Assembly (NCBI GenBank): GCA_002600635.1
Contig: CP021371.1
Location: 1,429,001-1,493,000, forward strand
DNA from: Rhizobium sp. ACO-34A
Lineage (GTDB): Bacteria; Pseudomonadota; Alphaproteobacteria; Rhizobiales; Rhizobiaceae
Direction: 5' to 3'
DNA: 64,000 bases
Of the stretch, positions 35,693 to 45,180 are shown piece by piece. The notes under the pieces are model-generated. The model ran no database searches, was not told the origin of the DNA, and saw nothing but the letters and a program-made list of their open reading frames with translations. The first letter of the stretch is position 1; each line of letters opens with the position of its first letter. The position numbers and the translations under genes were made by a program.

Positions 35693-37870
35693 TCATTCCG
35701 TGCCGCGCAATTCGACGCTGGCAAGCTTCTGGACGGTGCGGGGAATCGGTTTCGCGTCCTTCATCATGGTGGCAATGTTGCGAATCAGCCGGGTCGAGCC
35801 GGACGACAGCGAGCGCGGACGAACCAGCGCCGGCAGCGCTGTCTCGCCGTCCTTTGGCTTGGCGCTTGCCACCTTCTCGCCGGTCACTTCCTTGCCCGGG
35901 TTCTCGAAACCGGGAATGGGGCGAAGGTCGATGCCCTGATGGGCATAGTCCATCAGCTTCTTGAAGGTCATCGCGGGCAGCGAGCCGCCGGTCATGTTGT
36001 TGGACGAGGTGTAGTCGTCATTGCCGAACCAGACGGCGGCGGCGTAGTTTCCGGTAAAGCCGCAGAACCATGCGTCGCGATAGGCCTGCGTGGTGCCGGT
36101 CTTGCCGCCGGTCAGCACGCCGTCCACGGCGGCGCGTCGTGCGGTGCCGATATAGGGAACCTTGGTAAGCATCTGCAGCATGGAATGCGCCGCCTGCTCG
36201 GAGAGCACCCGTTGCGGCGCCGGTTCGTCACGGTCGAAATCGTAGAGCACGTCGCCATTGTAGTTCATGATCTGCTGGATGCCGTGGCGGCGCGACTGGT
36301 AGCCGCCGGTCGGGAACACCGCATAGGCCGTCGCCTGGTCGAGCACGGTCACTTCCGACGTGCCGATCGGGATGGTCACGTCCTTGCGGATGGGTGTTTC
36401 GACGCCGAATTTCTTGGCTTCCGCCATGATGTCGTTGATGGCATTGGGGCCGAGCTTTTCCTTTGCGAGGCGGACCGGAATGGTGTTGATCGACTTGACC
36501 AGCGCCGTCTCGATATTGATGCGGCCGGCATAGCTGTTGCCGTAGTTCTTCGGGCTCCAGTTGCCCCAGGAAATCGGGCCGTCGGTGATCGGCGTCTCGG
36601 GGGTGAGGCCGCTCTCCATCGCCAGCGAATAGGTATAGATCTTGAATGACGATCCCGGCTGGCGCAGCGCCCGCGTGGCGCGGTTGAACTGGCTTTCGCC
36701 ATAGTCGCGGCCGCCGACCATGGCGCGCACGGCGCCGCCGTTCTCGATCAGCACCAGCGCGCCCTGCTTGACGTGATAGGCCTCGCCATATTCCCGCAGG
36801 CTGGAGGCGACGGACTCTTCGGCGGCCTTCTGCAGGCCGGTATCGACCGTGGTGCGCACCACCAGCGAATGATCCGGGAACTTCGCTGCGATCCGCTGCA
36901 CCTCGTCGAAGGCCCAGTCGAGGAAGAAGTCGGGTGCTTCCGCCTCGCCGCGGTCGACGACGGTCGCCGGGTTGCGCCGCGCCGCGATCACCTGTCCCTC
37001 GGTCATGATGCCGCTCTGCACCATGTTGGAGAGCACTTCGTTGGCGCGCCCACGGGCGGCCGGCAGGTTGACATGCGGCGCATATTTCGCCGGCGCCTTG
37101 AACAGGCCGGCGAGCATCGCGCTTTCGGCCAGCGTCACCTCGGTGATCGGCTTGCCGAAATAGAATTGCGAGGCCGCCGCCGCTCCGAAGGTGCCGCCGC
37201 CCATATAGGCGCGGTCGAGATAAAGAGAGAGGATTTCCTTCTTGCTCAGATTGGCCTCGAGCCACATCGACAGGAAGGCTTCCTTGATCTTGCGCTCGAT
37301 CGAGCGTTCATTGGTGAGGAACAGGTTCTTCGCAAGCTGCTGGGTCAGCGTCGAGCCGCCCTGCACGACGGAGCCGGCGCGGGCGTTTTCGGTCATGGCG
37401 CGGGCAAGGCCGATGAAGTCGATGCCGTAGTGATCGAAGAAACGCCGGTCCTCGGTCGCCAGAACCGCCTTGATCAGGTGATCCGGCAGTTCATCGATCG
37501 GCACGGAGTTTTCATGGATGATGCCGCGATGGCCGATCTGGTTGCCGTAGCGGTCGAGAAAGGTGACGGCGAAGTTGTCGTGGTTGCGCCAGTCCTTCTT
37601 GGTTTCCTCGAAGGCCGGCTGGGCAAGCGCCAGCAGCACGACGAAACCCGCGGTGCCGAGTGTCATGGCCTCGCCGAGCACTTCGAACATGATCCGCTTG
37701 AGGCCGCGCACGCGAAAACGGCGGAAGAAGATGGTAATTTCTTCCCAGGTCTCGGCGAAACGGAAGCCGGCATTCCACAGCGTGGAATCGATCCAGCTGT
37801 CGATGCGCAGGAGGATATGGCGCTTGAGGCGCGGCTTCTTTTCCGGTTCTGGCGGCAGGTTGTCGGCCAC
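35693..37870 (-). CDS. Class A penicillin-binding protein (PBP1 type)
   Basis: 725 residues from GTG 37870 (GGGAAG upstream). A cytoplasmic N-terminus and one membrane helix (EAMTLGTAGFVVLLALAQPA) precede the GT51 glycosyltransferase: catalytic glutamate in AVLATEDRRFFDHYG, then GGSTLTQQLAKNLFLTNERS and RKIKEAFLSMWLE. The transpeptidase domain carries SxxK in PGSSFKIYTY, SxN in VKSINTIP and KTG in GGKTGTTQ. It polymerises and cross-links peptidoglycan. At 725 residues it is shorter than E. coli PBP1a, lacking the OB insert. Confidence 0.93.
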   Translation of the reverse strand: MADNLPPEPEKKPRLKRHILLRIDSWIDSTLWNAGFRFAETWEEITIFFRRFRVRGLKRIMFEVLGEAMTLGTAGFVVLLALAQPAFEETKKDWRNHDNFAVTFLDRYGNQIGHRGIIHENSVPIDELPDHLIKAVLATEDRRFFDHYGIDFIGLARAMTENARAGSVVQGGSTLTQQLAKNLFLTNERSIERKIKEAFLSMWLEANLSKKEILSLYLDRAYMGGGTFGAAAASQFYFGKPITEVTLAESAMLAGLFKAPAKYAPHVNLPAARGRANEVLSNMVQSGIMTEGQVIAARRNPATVVDRGEAEAPDFFLDWAFDEVQRIAAKFPDHSLVVRTTVDTGLQKAAEESVASSLREYGEAYHVKQGALVLIENGGAVRAMVGGRDYGESQFNRATRALRQPGSSFKIYTYSLAMESGLTPETPITDGPISWGNWSPKNYGNSYAGRINIETALVKSINTIPVRLAKEKLGPNAINDIMAEAKKFGVETPIRKDVTIPIGTSEVTVLDQATAYAVFPTGGYQSRRHGIQQIMNYNGDVLYDFDRDEPAPQRVLSEQAAHSMLQMLTKVPYIGTARRAAVDGVLTGGKTGTTQAYRDAWFCGFTGNYAAAVWFGNDDYTSSNNMTGGSLPAMTFKKLMDYAHQGIDLRPIPGFENPGKEVTGEKVASAKPKDGETALPALVRPRSLSSGSTRLIRNIATMMKDAKPIPRTVQKLASVELRGTE

Positions 37871-38108
37871 GCGAATGCTTCCCAGGAATGCTGCGGACAG
37901 GGCCCGCGACTGTCGATTTCATGCCTTTCGACCGGGGGCTCCCGGCCGCAAGTCCCGTGATCCCGGGTCGCCCGACCCTTGACGCGACCGCTGGCAGGGG
38001 CCAAGAGCATGGCGAACCGGCCGGCAAATCGGCGAATGCTGATAGATTGTCGATTTGTGCGCAAAGAACAAGAAAAAAGCGGGGCGTGATCTGCCCCGGT
38101 GACGGGAT

Positions 38109-38582
38109 ATGACCGAGCTACCCTACTGGAAGACCAAGACTCTTGCCGAAATGACGCCCTCCGAATGGGAAGGGCTTTGCGACGGCTGCGGCCTCTGTTG
38201 TCTCAACAAGCTGGAGGATTGGGACACCGGTGACGTGGTGTTCACCTCCGTTGCCTGTCGGCTGCTCGACGGGGAAAGCTGTCGATGCAAGGACTATGAA
38301 GATCGCAAGGCGACGGTGCCGGACTGTATCCAGTTGACCGTCGAGGGTGTTGACGAGATCGGCTGGCTGCCGCCCACCTGCGCCTATCGCCTGATCGGCG
38401 ACGGCGAGGACCTGTACTGGTGGCACTACCTCGTCTCCGGTGACCGCGAAACCGTCCACGCCGCCGGCATCTCCGCCCGCGGGCGTACGGTTTCCGAGGA
38501 GGATGTCGAGGTCGAGGATTTCGAGGACTATGTCGTCGACTGGCCGCTGACCGTGGGCGAGAAGGCGAAACTGGATCGATAG
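38109..38582 (+). CDS. YcgN-family cysteine-cluster protein (UPF0260)
   Basis: 157 residues. Cysteines lie in [15 protein letters not shown] and [20 protein letters not shown], with another in the PTCAYRL segment, the pattern of the UPF0260/YcgN family related to zinc/iron-sulfur-type cysteine clusters. [20 protein letters not shown] is the conserved centre. Biochemical role not established. It is divergent from the PBP gene. Confidence 0.9.
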   Translation: MTELPYWKTKTLAEMTPSEWEGLCDGCGLCCLNKLEDWDTGDVVFTSVACRLLDGESCRCKDYEDRKATVPDCIQLTVEGVDEIGWLPPTCAYRLIGDGEDLYWWHYLVSGDRETVHAAGISARGRTVSEEDVEVEDFEDYVVDWPLTVGEKAKLDR

Positions 38583-38674
38583 TCTGGCTTTGCCGCGTGG
38601 TATTCGTCCGAGGCAAAGCGGATGCCGCCACCTCTGGATTGCATGAACGGCTATCGTGTTCTTGACCTGTCGCC

Positions 38675-39736
38675 TCAGGTTGGCGGCGATTTCTCCCACA
38701 CTTCCAGTGCCGCCTGCAGGGATTTGAGGTGGGAGGTTGCCTGCTGGACCAGCGTCGTATTGCTGTTCGGTTCCTGCAGTGCGATCCGCTCCTGCATCTG
38801 TTCACTCAGCCATTTCGCGTATTCGGCATAGGCCTTGTCGATGGTGACCTTGCCATAGTTCTGGACGATGCACCTGGCGTTGCCGATCATGGCCTGCAGC
38901 GTCCGGCGTCCGTCGGGATCGATCTCTTCGCGTTCAGTGCTGTCGAAGCCCAGCATGGTGTCGCTGATGGATCTCGACCGCAGGCAGGCCGAGATACGCT
39001 TGCCCGAAGAAAAGCCGCCGATGTCCTCGTTGATCCTGTTGACCACCACCTGATACTGCGTGGAGCGTGCAAGCCGCAATTCTCCGATGATCTTCGTGGC
39101 CTCCTGGGCGATTGTCGGCTGAATGGCCGCATCGGCCGAGCCGAGTTGTTTCGACAGCCATTCCATGGCGTTCGTCACCTCGTCGTCCGGCTGGAAGAAC
39201 CGGTTGTTTGCCAGTTCCTTCGAGGTCTGGAGAAAGTAGAAAGCGGTGTCGATGTCATCAGGATCGACCTGGGTTCGCCAGCTGCTCAGCTCCGCATTGA
39301 GCTGCCTCCAGATGAGCCGGGCATGCTGGTTTAGAACCATCATGTTCGCCTGATTGAGATAGACCCTGGCCTCGCGGCGCAATTGCTGGACGGAGTTGGT
39401 TTGCGGGTCCGGCTTGATGAGGGTGGCCTGGAACGGTGCGGGCGCCTTCTCGCCCCAGAAATAAGGAATGTTGAAATTGGCCCTGAACTGCTCCCGGTCC
39501 GCGGCCGAGGCGGTCAGGCGAACCTTTGCGAAGAATGCCTCGGGCTGCTTGAAGGTGATCTTCCACACGCCGTCGGTCACCTGTTCGTTCTGGATATCCT
39601 GCGATACGAGGTCCAGCGTCGCGGCATCGACATCCTTGAGCTTGTGATCCACCGCCTTGACTTCCAGCTGTCCGGCCGACAGTGGCGCAGCGCCGAGGCT
39701 GAGAAGGAGGCCGAGGGCAGGGAGGCGGAGCTTCAT
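38675..39736 (-). CDS. Secreted protein of unknown function (third gene of amidase cassette)
   Basis: 353 residues from ATG 39736, which overlaps the upstream stop as ATGA; the longer frame starts inside the previous gene. A signal peptide is clear (MKLRLPALGLLLSLGAAPLS, cut after SAG or similar). The mature protein is mostly helical with a beta-rich first ~90 residues. It has two cysteines that could pair (AC in RISACLRSRS and RC in GNARCIVQNYG). No family recognised. Its coupling to the membrane protein upstream suggests the two act together at the cell envelope. Confidence 0.7.
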   Translation of the reverse strand: MKLRLPALGLLLSLGAAPLSAGQLEVKAVDHKLKDVDAATLDLVSQDIQNEQVTDGVWKITFKQPEAFFAKVRLTASAADREQFRANFNIPYFWGEKAPAPFQATLIKPDPQTNSVQQLRREARVYLNQANMMVLNQHARLIWRQLNAELSSWRTQVDPDDIDTAFYFLQTSKELANNRFFQPDDEVTNAMEWLSKQLGSADAAIQPTIAQEATKIIGELRLARSTQYQVVVNRINEDIGGFSSGKRISACLRSRSISDTMLGFDSTEREEIDPDGRRTLQAMIGNARCIVQNYGKVTIDKAYAEYAKWLSEQMQERIALQEPNSNTTLVQQATSHLKSLQAALEVWEKSPPT

Positions 39737-40257
39737 GCGGGTTTCCATCCGATCAGTTGTGACACGTAGAGGATCTGCAGGGACAGGATGCCGCCGATCA
39801 CGCCCTTGACGAGCGTTGCCTGCGCAGGCGTGCCGGCGACGGAGTTCAAGGCGTCCAGATAGGGCGAAACGGAGCAGGCAATCACCACGATGAAGGAGAG
39901 GGCAGCCCCGACCAGCAGCAGGAACAGAATGAAGCCTCCTGTCCAGTTCAGGCTTGTCCCTGCCTTCCATGGCGTGCTCGCCGTATCGATCCGGAAGCAG
40001 ACGGTGCCGACGATGAGGGGCAGCGCCGTGGTGGCCGCCGCCGCAAGCTGCCCTATCGTGCTCGACAGCGGGATGGAGATCACGGCGAAGAAGGTCCGGG
40101 CCAGTTCCAGCATTTCTCCGTGCAGCAATATCGAGTGTTTTCGCAATATGACGGCAGCCATCACGACACCCGGCACGCAGGCCTCGAATATGAAGATCAG
40201 GAAAAGCAGGGTCTGCGCAATTCGCCGGATGGCACGGTCTGTGATCAAACTGGTCAT
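39733..40257 (-). CDS. Four-helix inner-membrane protein, unknown
   Basis: 174 residues with four hydrophobic segments: AQTLLFLIFIFEACVPGVVM, a stretch around TIGQLAAAATTALPLIVGTV, GGFILFLLLVGAALSFIVVI, and VIGGILSLQILYVSQLIGW. No family recognised. Second gene of the three-gene minus-strand cassette, 26 nt after the amidase and overlapping the secreted-protein gene by 4 nt. Confidence 0.7.
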   Translation of the reverse strand: MTSLITDRAIRRIAQTLLFLIFIFEACVPGVVMAAVILRKHSILLHGEMLELARTFFAVISIPLSSTIGQLAAAATTALPLIVGTVCFRIDTASTPWKAGTSLNWTGGFILFLLLVGAALSFIVVIACSVSPYLDALNSVAGTPAQATLVKGVIGGILSLQILYVSQLIGWKPA

Positions 40258-40283
40258 GTCGTCGGCCTGTCCTTCCGCTCGAA

Positions 40284-41135
40284 CTAGGCGACGTAAGCGC
40301 CGTGGACCCAGCCGGTCGAAAACGGCACGCCGTTTTTCATGACCGACACCAGCAGCCAGCGGCCGCGGCGTTCCAGCGGTTGCAGCAGGGTGCCGCGAGC
40401 GAGCAGCGAGACCGTCGGAAATTCGGTCGACGGACCGGAGCGCAGGTTGAGCCCTTCATCCACGATGACCGAGAGTGTGTCGCTGTCGTTCGAGGAGCGA
40501 GCATCTCCGAGCACCAGTGTCTGGAATTTCTGCATGTTGAAGGCCGGGCCTGGATCCCATTTGCGGGTCGGTGCGATGTCGTCATGGCCGACGATTTCAT
40601 CCACGCCATACGCATCGACGATGGCGCGGGCGACCTCCACCGCCGCATCGATCTGCTCGGCAGGATAAGGCTCCCAGCCGATCAGGCCCGGGGTTTCATC
40701 CGGGTTGCCGTTCTTGTGCTGGGCGAGGACGGGATCGGCAATCGGAGCGCCGGTGTAGCTGCGCCAGCCTGAGGCGCTTTTCTGAAGATAGCCCCAGTTG
40801 GAAAGCTCGATGCCGAAGGAATGGCGGTTGAGGCCTTCCAGCCTGTTGCCGTGCCGGTCGCGCCAGGAGGATGTCCCGGCATGCCAGGCGCAATCCTCGA
40901 AGGAAACGCACTGGATGATGGAGCCATCCCGGTCGATGACCACATGCGCCGACGAACCGGGGTTCTGCCTGCTGCGGAACCACTCCGCGCTCGAGGCGGC
41001 GCTGGAACCATAGGTGAAATGCATGACGAGGATCTTCGGCCGGTTGCCGCCGAATGAGGATTTGTATGGCGAGGGTACAACCGGCACCGATCGACCATCC
41101 TTGCGCACCATTCCCTTGGAAATACTGACTGCCAC
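40284..41135 (-). CDS. N-acetylmuramoyl-L-alanine amidase with SH3 domain
   Basis: 283 residues from GTG 41135 with AAGGGGGA upstream. The Amidase_2 domain (residues ~25-190) has zinc ligands in VMHFTYGSS, DCAWHAGTSS and GHDDIAPTRKWDPGP, with SFGIELSNWG between. A bacterial SH3 domain follows (VDEGLNLRSGPSTEFPTVSL to GWVHGAYVA). It cuts the amide between muramic acid and the peptide stem. No signal peptide is visible, so it is either cytoplasmic or released by another route. It leads an operon with a membrane protein and a secreted protein. Confidence 0.85.
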   Translation of the reverse strand: MAVSISKGMVRKDGRSVPVVPSPYKSSFGGNRPKILVMHFTYGSSAASSAEWFRSRQNPGSSAHVVIDRDGSIIQCVSFEDCAWHAGTSSWRDRHGNRLEGLNRHSFGIELSNWGYLQKSASGWRSYTGAPIADPVLAQHKNGNPDETPGLIGWEPYPAEQIDAAVEVARAIVDAYGVDEIVGHDDIAPTRKWDPGPAFNMQKFQTLVLGDARSSNDSDTLSVIVDEGLNLRSGPSTEFPTVSLLARGTLLQPLERRGRWLLVSVMKNGVPFSTGWVHGAYVA

Positions 41136-41178
41136 GGCGTCCCCCTTAAACGGTCAAGGCATCTGTACTGCATGAGAA

Positions 41179-41208
41179 ATGTAAAACACGCTTTGCGTGC
41201 TTTGACAA
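41179..41208 (-). promoter_or_regulatory. Sigma-70-like promoter with internal palindrome, amidase cassette
   Basis: On the minus strand TTGTCA (41208-41203) and TTACAT (41184-41179) are 18 bp apart. The spacer holds CACGCTTTGCGTG (41187-41199), a perfect 5-bp-arm inverted repeat in the position of a repressor site. The amidase start is 44 nt downstream. Confidence 0.5.
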
Positions 41209-41404
41209 ACAAAATAAATCCATAGGTAGAGTTCGCGTCGATATCGACGGGAGGTTGCAGGATAGGTTTGTGGCCGTGCAACGGTGGGAAGGCGATGCAT
41301 GACTTCCGACACTTCGATGGTGTGGCTTTTTGAACGGCTTTGGTGGTTCTGCGGACCCGCTTCCTTTTGTCTCGCCATGCTTCTCAAAAAATCCAGTCTC
41401 CACC
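41209..41404. other. Intergenic region, nothing recognised
   Basis: Between the amidase promoter and the copper promoter I see no gene, repeat family member or strong hairpin. Confidence 0.4.
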
Positions 41405-41406
41405 CC

Positions 41407-41437
41407 TTGACCCTCCCATGATGGGAAGGTCCATCTA
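41407..41437 (+). promoter_or_regulatory. CueR/HmrR operator-promoter of copA
   Basis: TTGACC (41407-41412) and the palindrome ACCCTCCCATGATGGGAAGGT overlap between over-spaced promoter elements (about 19 bp, -10 near CATCTA). This is the layout used by MerR-family activators, which untwist the promoter on metal binding. A nearly identical site precedes copZ at 44571. Confidence 0.8.
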
Positions 41438-41563
41438 TGGTGCGGTTCTCCACCGGGCATGACAGGCGCGGGGAGGAGTGTGGCGAAGAATTTCGGGCCT
41501 TGCCGGGACGGATCGGGCGAATGCGGATCCGGCGATGGCGGAAAAGGCCCAGAGGTGACGATG

Positions 41564-44065
41564 ATGAACGAAATGCCGAGGAACAGGGCGCTTGCCGTCC
41601 AGCCGATCATTCTGCCGGTCGAGGGCATGACCTGCGCCTCCTGCGTCAAGCGGGTCGAGAAGGCTGCCGCCAAGGTGCCGGGGGTTACGGAAAGCGCGGT
41701 GAATTTTGCCACCGAGACGCTGAGTGTCACGCCGGGACCCGGCTTTTCCGCTGAGGCTCTGGTCAAGGCGGTGCAGGATGCGGGCTATGAGGTGAAGGCC
41801 GGCACGGTGACGCTCGACATCGAGGACATGACCTGCGCCTCCTGCGTTTCCCGCGTGGAAAAGGCCCTGAAGAGCGTGCCGTCCGTCGAGAGCGCTTCCG
41901 TCAACCTTGCAACCGGCAAGGCGGTGGTCACGGCGCTTGGCGGCAGAAGCGCCGTTCCGGCTCTGGAAAAGGCCGTCGAGAAGGCCGGTTACAAGGCGAA
42001 GCTGCAGGCCGAGGCCGGCGAGACGGATACCCACGAGGAAGCCAAGGAACGGGAGATCTCCCGCCTGACCCGCGATTTCTGGATAGCGCTGGTGTTTTCG
42101 CTGCCGCTCTTCGTGATGGAGATGGGCAGCCACATCTATCCGCCGCTGCATCACACGCTGATGGAGGTCTTTCCGGGCAACCTGCTGAATTACATCCAGT
42201 TTACGCTGGCGACGATCGTGCTTTTCGGTCCCGGTCGCCGCTTCTTCGTCAAGGGCGTGCCGGCGCTCCTGCGCGGCGGACCGGACATGAATTCGCTGGT
42301 CGCGATCGGCACCGGTGCCGCCTATCTCTATTCGCTGGTGACGACATTTGCGCCCGACGTGCTGCCCTATGAGGCGCAGCACGTCTATTACGAAGCGGCG
42401 ACCGTGATCGTGACACTGATCCTGCTCGGACGGCTGCTGGAGGCCCGCGCCAAGGGCCGGACCGGGGCTGCCATCAAAAAGCTTGCCGGTCTGCAGGCCA
42501 AGACCGCCCGCGTCGAGCGTGACGGCGAGACGCTGGATATTGCTGCTTCCGACGTGGTGGCCGGCGATGTCGTGGTCGTGCGTCCGGGCGAGCGGATTCC
42601 GGTCGATGGCAGCGTGATCGACGGGGCCTCCCATGTGGACGAGGCGATGATTTCGGGTGAGCCGGTGCCGGTCGAGAAGACCGAAGGCGCAACGGTGATC
42701 GGCGGCACCATCAACGGCAAGGGTTCCTTCCGGTTCCGCGCCGAGCGGGTCGGTTCCGACATGATGCTCTCGCAGATCATCCGCATGGTGGGCGAGGCGC
42801 AAGGGGCGAAACTGCCGATCCAGATGGCGGTCGACAAGGTGACGGCCTGGTTCGTTCCGGCGGTGATCGGGATCGCCATGCTGACCTTCCTCGTCTGGCT
42901 CTTCGTCGGGCCGGAGCCGGCCTATACCTACGGGCTGGTTGCTGCCGTCGCCGTTCTGATCATCGCCTGCCCCTGCGCCATGGGGCTTGCCACGCCGACC
43001 TCGATCATGGTCGGCACGGGCAGGGCCGCCGAACTCGGCGTTCTCTTCCGCAAGGGCGAGGCGCTGCAGACGCTGAAGGATGTTGACACCGTCGTCATGG
43101 ACAAGACCGGCACGATCACCAAAGGCCGGCCCGAACTGACCGATATCGCGGTTGCCACAGGTTTTGAGGAGGATCGGGTGCTGGCGCTGGCCGCAAGCCT
43201 TGAGGCGCGCTCCGAGCATCCGGTTGCCGAGGCGATCGTGAAGGCCGCGACTGCACGCGGGCTTGCTGTCGAACCGGTGGATGCCGTCGAGGCGGTGGCC
43301 GGCTACGGTATTGCCGGCAAGGTTTCCGGCGTCACGGTGGCGGCCGGCGCCGACCGCTACATGGCAAAGCTCGGCCTCGACGTATCGATCTTCGGCGAGA
43401 CGGCGGCACGGCTGGCATCGGAGGGCAAGATGCCGCTCTATGTCGCGCTCGATGGCCGGCTTGCCGCCGCGATTGCGGTTGCCGATCCGTTGAAGCCGAC
43501 CAGCATTCCGGCGGTGAAAGCATTGAAATCGCTTGGGCTTTCGGTGGTCATGGTGACGGGCGACAATCGCCGGACGGCGGAAGCGATCGGCCGGGCGACC
43601 GGCATCGACGAGGTGGTGGCCGAGGTGCTGCCCGAGGGCAAGGTGAAGGCGATCGAGGCGCTGCGCGAAAAGGGCCGCAAGGTGGCCTTCATCGGTGACG
43701 GCATCAACGACGCGCCCGCACTTGCCAGCGCCGACACCGGCATCGCCATTGGAACCGGAACGGATGTCGCCATCGAAAGCGCCGACGTGGTGCTGGTCGG
43801 GGGCGATCTCTCGGGCGCGGTGCATGCCGTCGAGATCAGCCGCAAGGTGATCCGCAATATCGGCCAGAACCTTTTTTGGGCCTTCGGCTACAACATATTG
43901 CTGATCCCGGTTGCGGCGGGAATCCTCTATCCGCATTTCGGGATCATGCTCTCGCCAATGGTGGGCGCCGCGGCCATGGGGCTTTCGAGCGTCTTCGTTC
44001 TGACCAATGCGTTGCGATTGAAGCGGGCCACCGTGACGGACATCGGCACGGCGGGTGCGGTATGA
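41564..44065 (+). CDS. copA: Copper-exporting P1B-type ATPase
   Basis: 833 residues from ATG 41564 (GAGGTG upstream; ATG 41561 also possible). Two N-terminal heavy-metal domains carry GMTCASC and DMTCASC. Eight membrane segments follow, with the ion-channel motif [11 protein letters not shown], the TGE-type loop [11 protein letters not shown], phosphorylation site [12 protein letters not shown]-binding histidine in [10 protein letters not shown] and hinge [10 protein letters not shown]. It pumps Cu(I) from the cytoplasm. Operon with the regulator downstream and divergent from nothing. Confidence 0.94.
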   Translation: MNEMPRNRALAVQPIILPVEGMTCASCVKRVEKAAAKVPGVTESAVNFATETLSVTPGPGFSAEALVKAVQDAGYEVKAGTVTLDIEDMTCASCVSRVEKALKSVPSVESASVNLATGKAVVTALGGRSAVPALEKAVEKAGYKAKLQAEAGETDTHEEAKEREISRLTRDFWIALVFSLPLFVMEMGSHIYPPLHHTLMEVFPGNLLNYIQFTLATIVLFGPGRRFFVKGVPALLRGGPDMNSLVAIGTGAAYLYSLVTTFAPDVLPYEAQHVYYEAATVIVTLILLGRLLEARAKGRTGAAIKKLAGLQAKTARVERDGETLDIAASDVVAGDVVVVRPGERIPVDGSVIDGASHVDEAMISGEPVPVEKTEGATVIGGTINGKGSFRFRAERVGSDMMLSQIIRMVGEAQGAKLPIQMAVDKVTAWFVPAVIGIAMLTFLVWLFVGPEPAYTYGLVAAVAVLIIACPCAMGLATPTSIMVGTGRAAELGVLFRKGEALQTLKDVDTVVMDKTGTITKGRPELTDIAVATGFEEDRVLALAASLEARSEHPVAEAIVKAATARGLAVEPVDAVEAVAGYGIAGKVSGVTVAAGADRYMAKLGLDVSIFGETAARLASEGKMPLYVALDGRLAAAIAVADPLKPTSIPAVKALKSLGLSVVMVTGDNRRTAEAIGRATGIDEVVAEVLPEGKVKAIEALREKGRKVAFIGDGINDAPALASADTGIAIGTGTDVAIESADVVLVGGDLSGAVHAVEISRKVIRNIGQNLFWAFGYNILLIPVAAGILYPHFGIMLSPMVGAAAMGLSSVFVLTNALRLKRATVTDIGTAGAV

Positions 44066-44137
44066 TGCGGCCGGTTTTGAAGGAAGGCCTTGGGGCCGGA
44101 AACATGGGGCCGAAGACGGAAGGGAAAGGAGTGGCGC

Positions 44138-44554
44138 ATGAACATCGGTGAAGCTTCTCACGCCTCCGGCGTTTCGGCCAAGATGATCCGCTATTACGAG
44201 GAAATCGGTCTGGTTCGCCCGGCCATGCGCACCGCCAGCAATTACCGCGTCTATGGCGACGACGAGGTGAACCGGCTGCGCTTCGTGCGGCGTTCCCGCG
44301 ACCTCGGTTTCTCGCTGGAAGAGACGGAAAAGCTGCTGGCGCTCTGGGCCGACAAGGAAAGGGCGAGCAGCGAGGTGAAGAAGCTGGCGCTGGACCATAT
44401 TGCCGAACTCGAGGAAAAGATCGCCTCGATGAAGGCCATGGTGGCGACGTTGAGCGAGCTTGCGGAGAGTTGTCACGGCGATCACCGGCCGAGCTGTCCG
44501 ATCCTCGCGGATCTCGCCGGCAGCGGCAAGACGACGCGCCACTGCGACAGCTGA
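44138..44554 (+). CDS. hmrR: MerR-family copper-responsive regulator (CueR/HmrR)
   Basis: 138 residues from ATG 44138 (AAAGGAG upstream). The winged helix is at the N-terminus (MNIGEASHASGVSAKMIRYY), followed by a dimerisation helix. The two copper-binding cysteines are in ESCHGDHRPSCPIL near the C-terminus, as in CueR/HmrR. It activates copA and copZ from the two palindromic promoters when Cu(I) is bound. 73 nt after copA, probably cotranscribed. Confidence 0.92.
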   Translation: MNIGEASHASGVSAKMIRYYEEIGLVRPAMRTASNYRVYGDDEVNRLRFVRRSRDLGFSLEETEKLLALWADKERASSEVKKLALDHIAELEEKIASMKAMVATLSELAESCHGDHRPSCPILADLAGSGKTTRHCDS

Positions 44555-44570
44555 TCCTGCATTTTGTCTC

Positions 44571-44594
44571 TTGACCTTCCCATGATGGGAGGGT
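44571..44594 (+). promoter_or_regulatory. CueR/HmrR operator-promoter of copZ
   Basis: TTGACC followed by the palindrome ACCTTCCCATGATGGGAGGGT (its ends at 44574 and 44594), differing from the copA site at only a few positions. The gene is 47 nt further on. Confidence 0.8.
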
Positions 44595-44640
44595 GCAAGA
44601 GAGATCGATCCGATGCGTCGGAAACGGAAGGAAGATGACG

Positions 44641-44847
44641 ATGAACGAGATTGTACGCTTCGCAGTGGAAGACATGACCTGCGGCCATTGCGAGAAGGCC
44701 GTGACCAAGGCTCTGGGCGAGGCCCTGCCGGGCGCTGCGGTGACGATCGACCTGAAATCTCACGAGGTTTCCGTGGCCGGCGATGCCGCCACGGCCGAGG
44801 AGGCGATACGCGAGGCCGGCTATACGCCGGTCCGCAAAAGCGCCTGA
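44641..44847 (+). CDS. copZ: Copper chaperone, heavy-metal-associated domain
   Basis: 68 residues from ATG 44641 (GGAAGGAAG upstream). Single HMA domain with MTCGHCEKAVTKAL as the copper site and the usual beta-alpha-beta pattern through EAGYTPVRKSA. It carries Cu(I) to the ATPase encoded upstream. It has its own CueR-type promoter, so chaperone and pump can be induced together but in different amounts. Confidence 0.93.
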   Translation: MNEIVRFAVEDMTCGHCEKAVTKALGEALPGAAVTIDLKSHEVSVAGDAATAEEAIREAGYTPVRKSA

Positions 44848-44861
44848 CGGCGTGGGTCCTG

Positions 44862-44970
44862 GCGCATCGAGCTTTCCGAAAATCGGAATCGATTTTCGGA
44901 AAGCTCGATGCGCAGATTCCATAATCCAGAGCGTTCTTTGTGCGTCCTGATGGACGCACGGTGCTCTTGG
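44862..44970. repeat. Composite palindromic repeat with perfect 24-bp arms
   Basis: Arms 44862-44885 and 44890-44913 are exact inverted copies around GAAT (core CCGAAAATCG GAAT CGATTTTCGG). Behind it comes CATAATCCAGAGCG and a second hairpin (GTGCGTCC/GGACGCAC). This is a common rhizobial intergenic element and can fold in either strand's transcript. Confidence 0.8.
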
Positions 44971-44981
44971 GTAAGGGGCGG

Positions 44982-45017
44982 AAAACGGCCGGGAGCGATC
45001 CCGGCCGTTTTCTTTTT
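44982..45017 (+). terminator. Rho-independent terminator
   Basis: AAAACGGCCGGGA, loop GCGA, then TCCCGGCCGTTTT and CTTTTT: a 13-bp stem followed by T-rich sequence. It ends the copper locus. Confidence 0.85.
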
Positions 45018-45140
45018 GGGATTGGCCGTGTTCCTTGTTGGCCGGGGCCGATGAAATCCGGCACGGTGACCCTGCTGTTGCCTTTTGCCGCACCCGCCTA
45101 TCACGCCGATTTCATGCTTGCGCCGGCCGGCGATTTATAA

Positions 45141-45160
45141 ACATATAGAAAATTATATGT
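45141..45160. promoter_or_regulatory. AT-rich inverted repeat before the CMD gene
   Basis: ACATATA (45141-45147), GAAAAT, TATATGT (45154-45160): a perfect 7-bp inverted repeat, 20 nt before the GTG start, in otherwise GC-rich DNA. The ATATA/TATAT arms recall ArsR/SmtB-type operators. No such regulator gene is adjacent. Confidence 0.5.
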
Positions 45161-45180
45161 ATGAATCGAAAGGTTGATCG

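Noticed and set aside
44862..44913. Perfect 24-bp inverted repeat as a transposon end or replication origin
   Set aside because: Both arms are adjacent and the unit matches a common rhizobial intergenic palindrome; no transposase or origin features flank it.
41435..45064. 1209-codon open frame on the minus strand across the copper genes
   Set aside because: It is the antisense shadow of copA, hmrR and copZ; composition is Arg/His/Gly-rich nonsense with no family pattern, and all three plus-strand genes are unmistakable.
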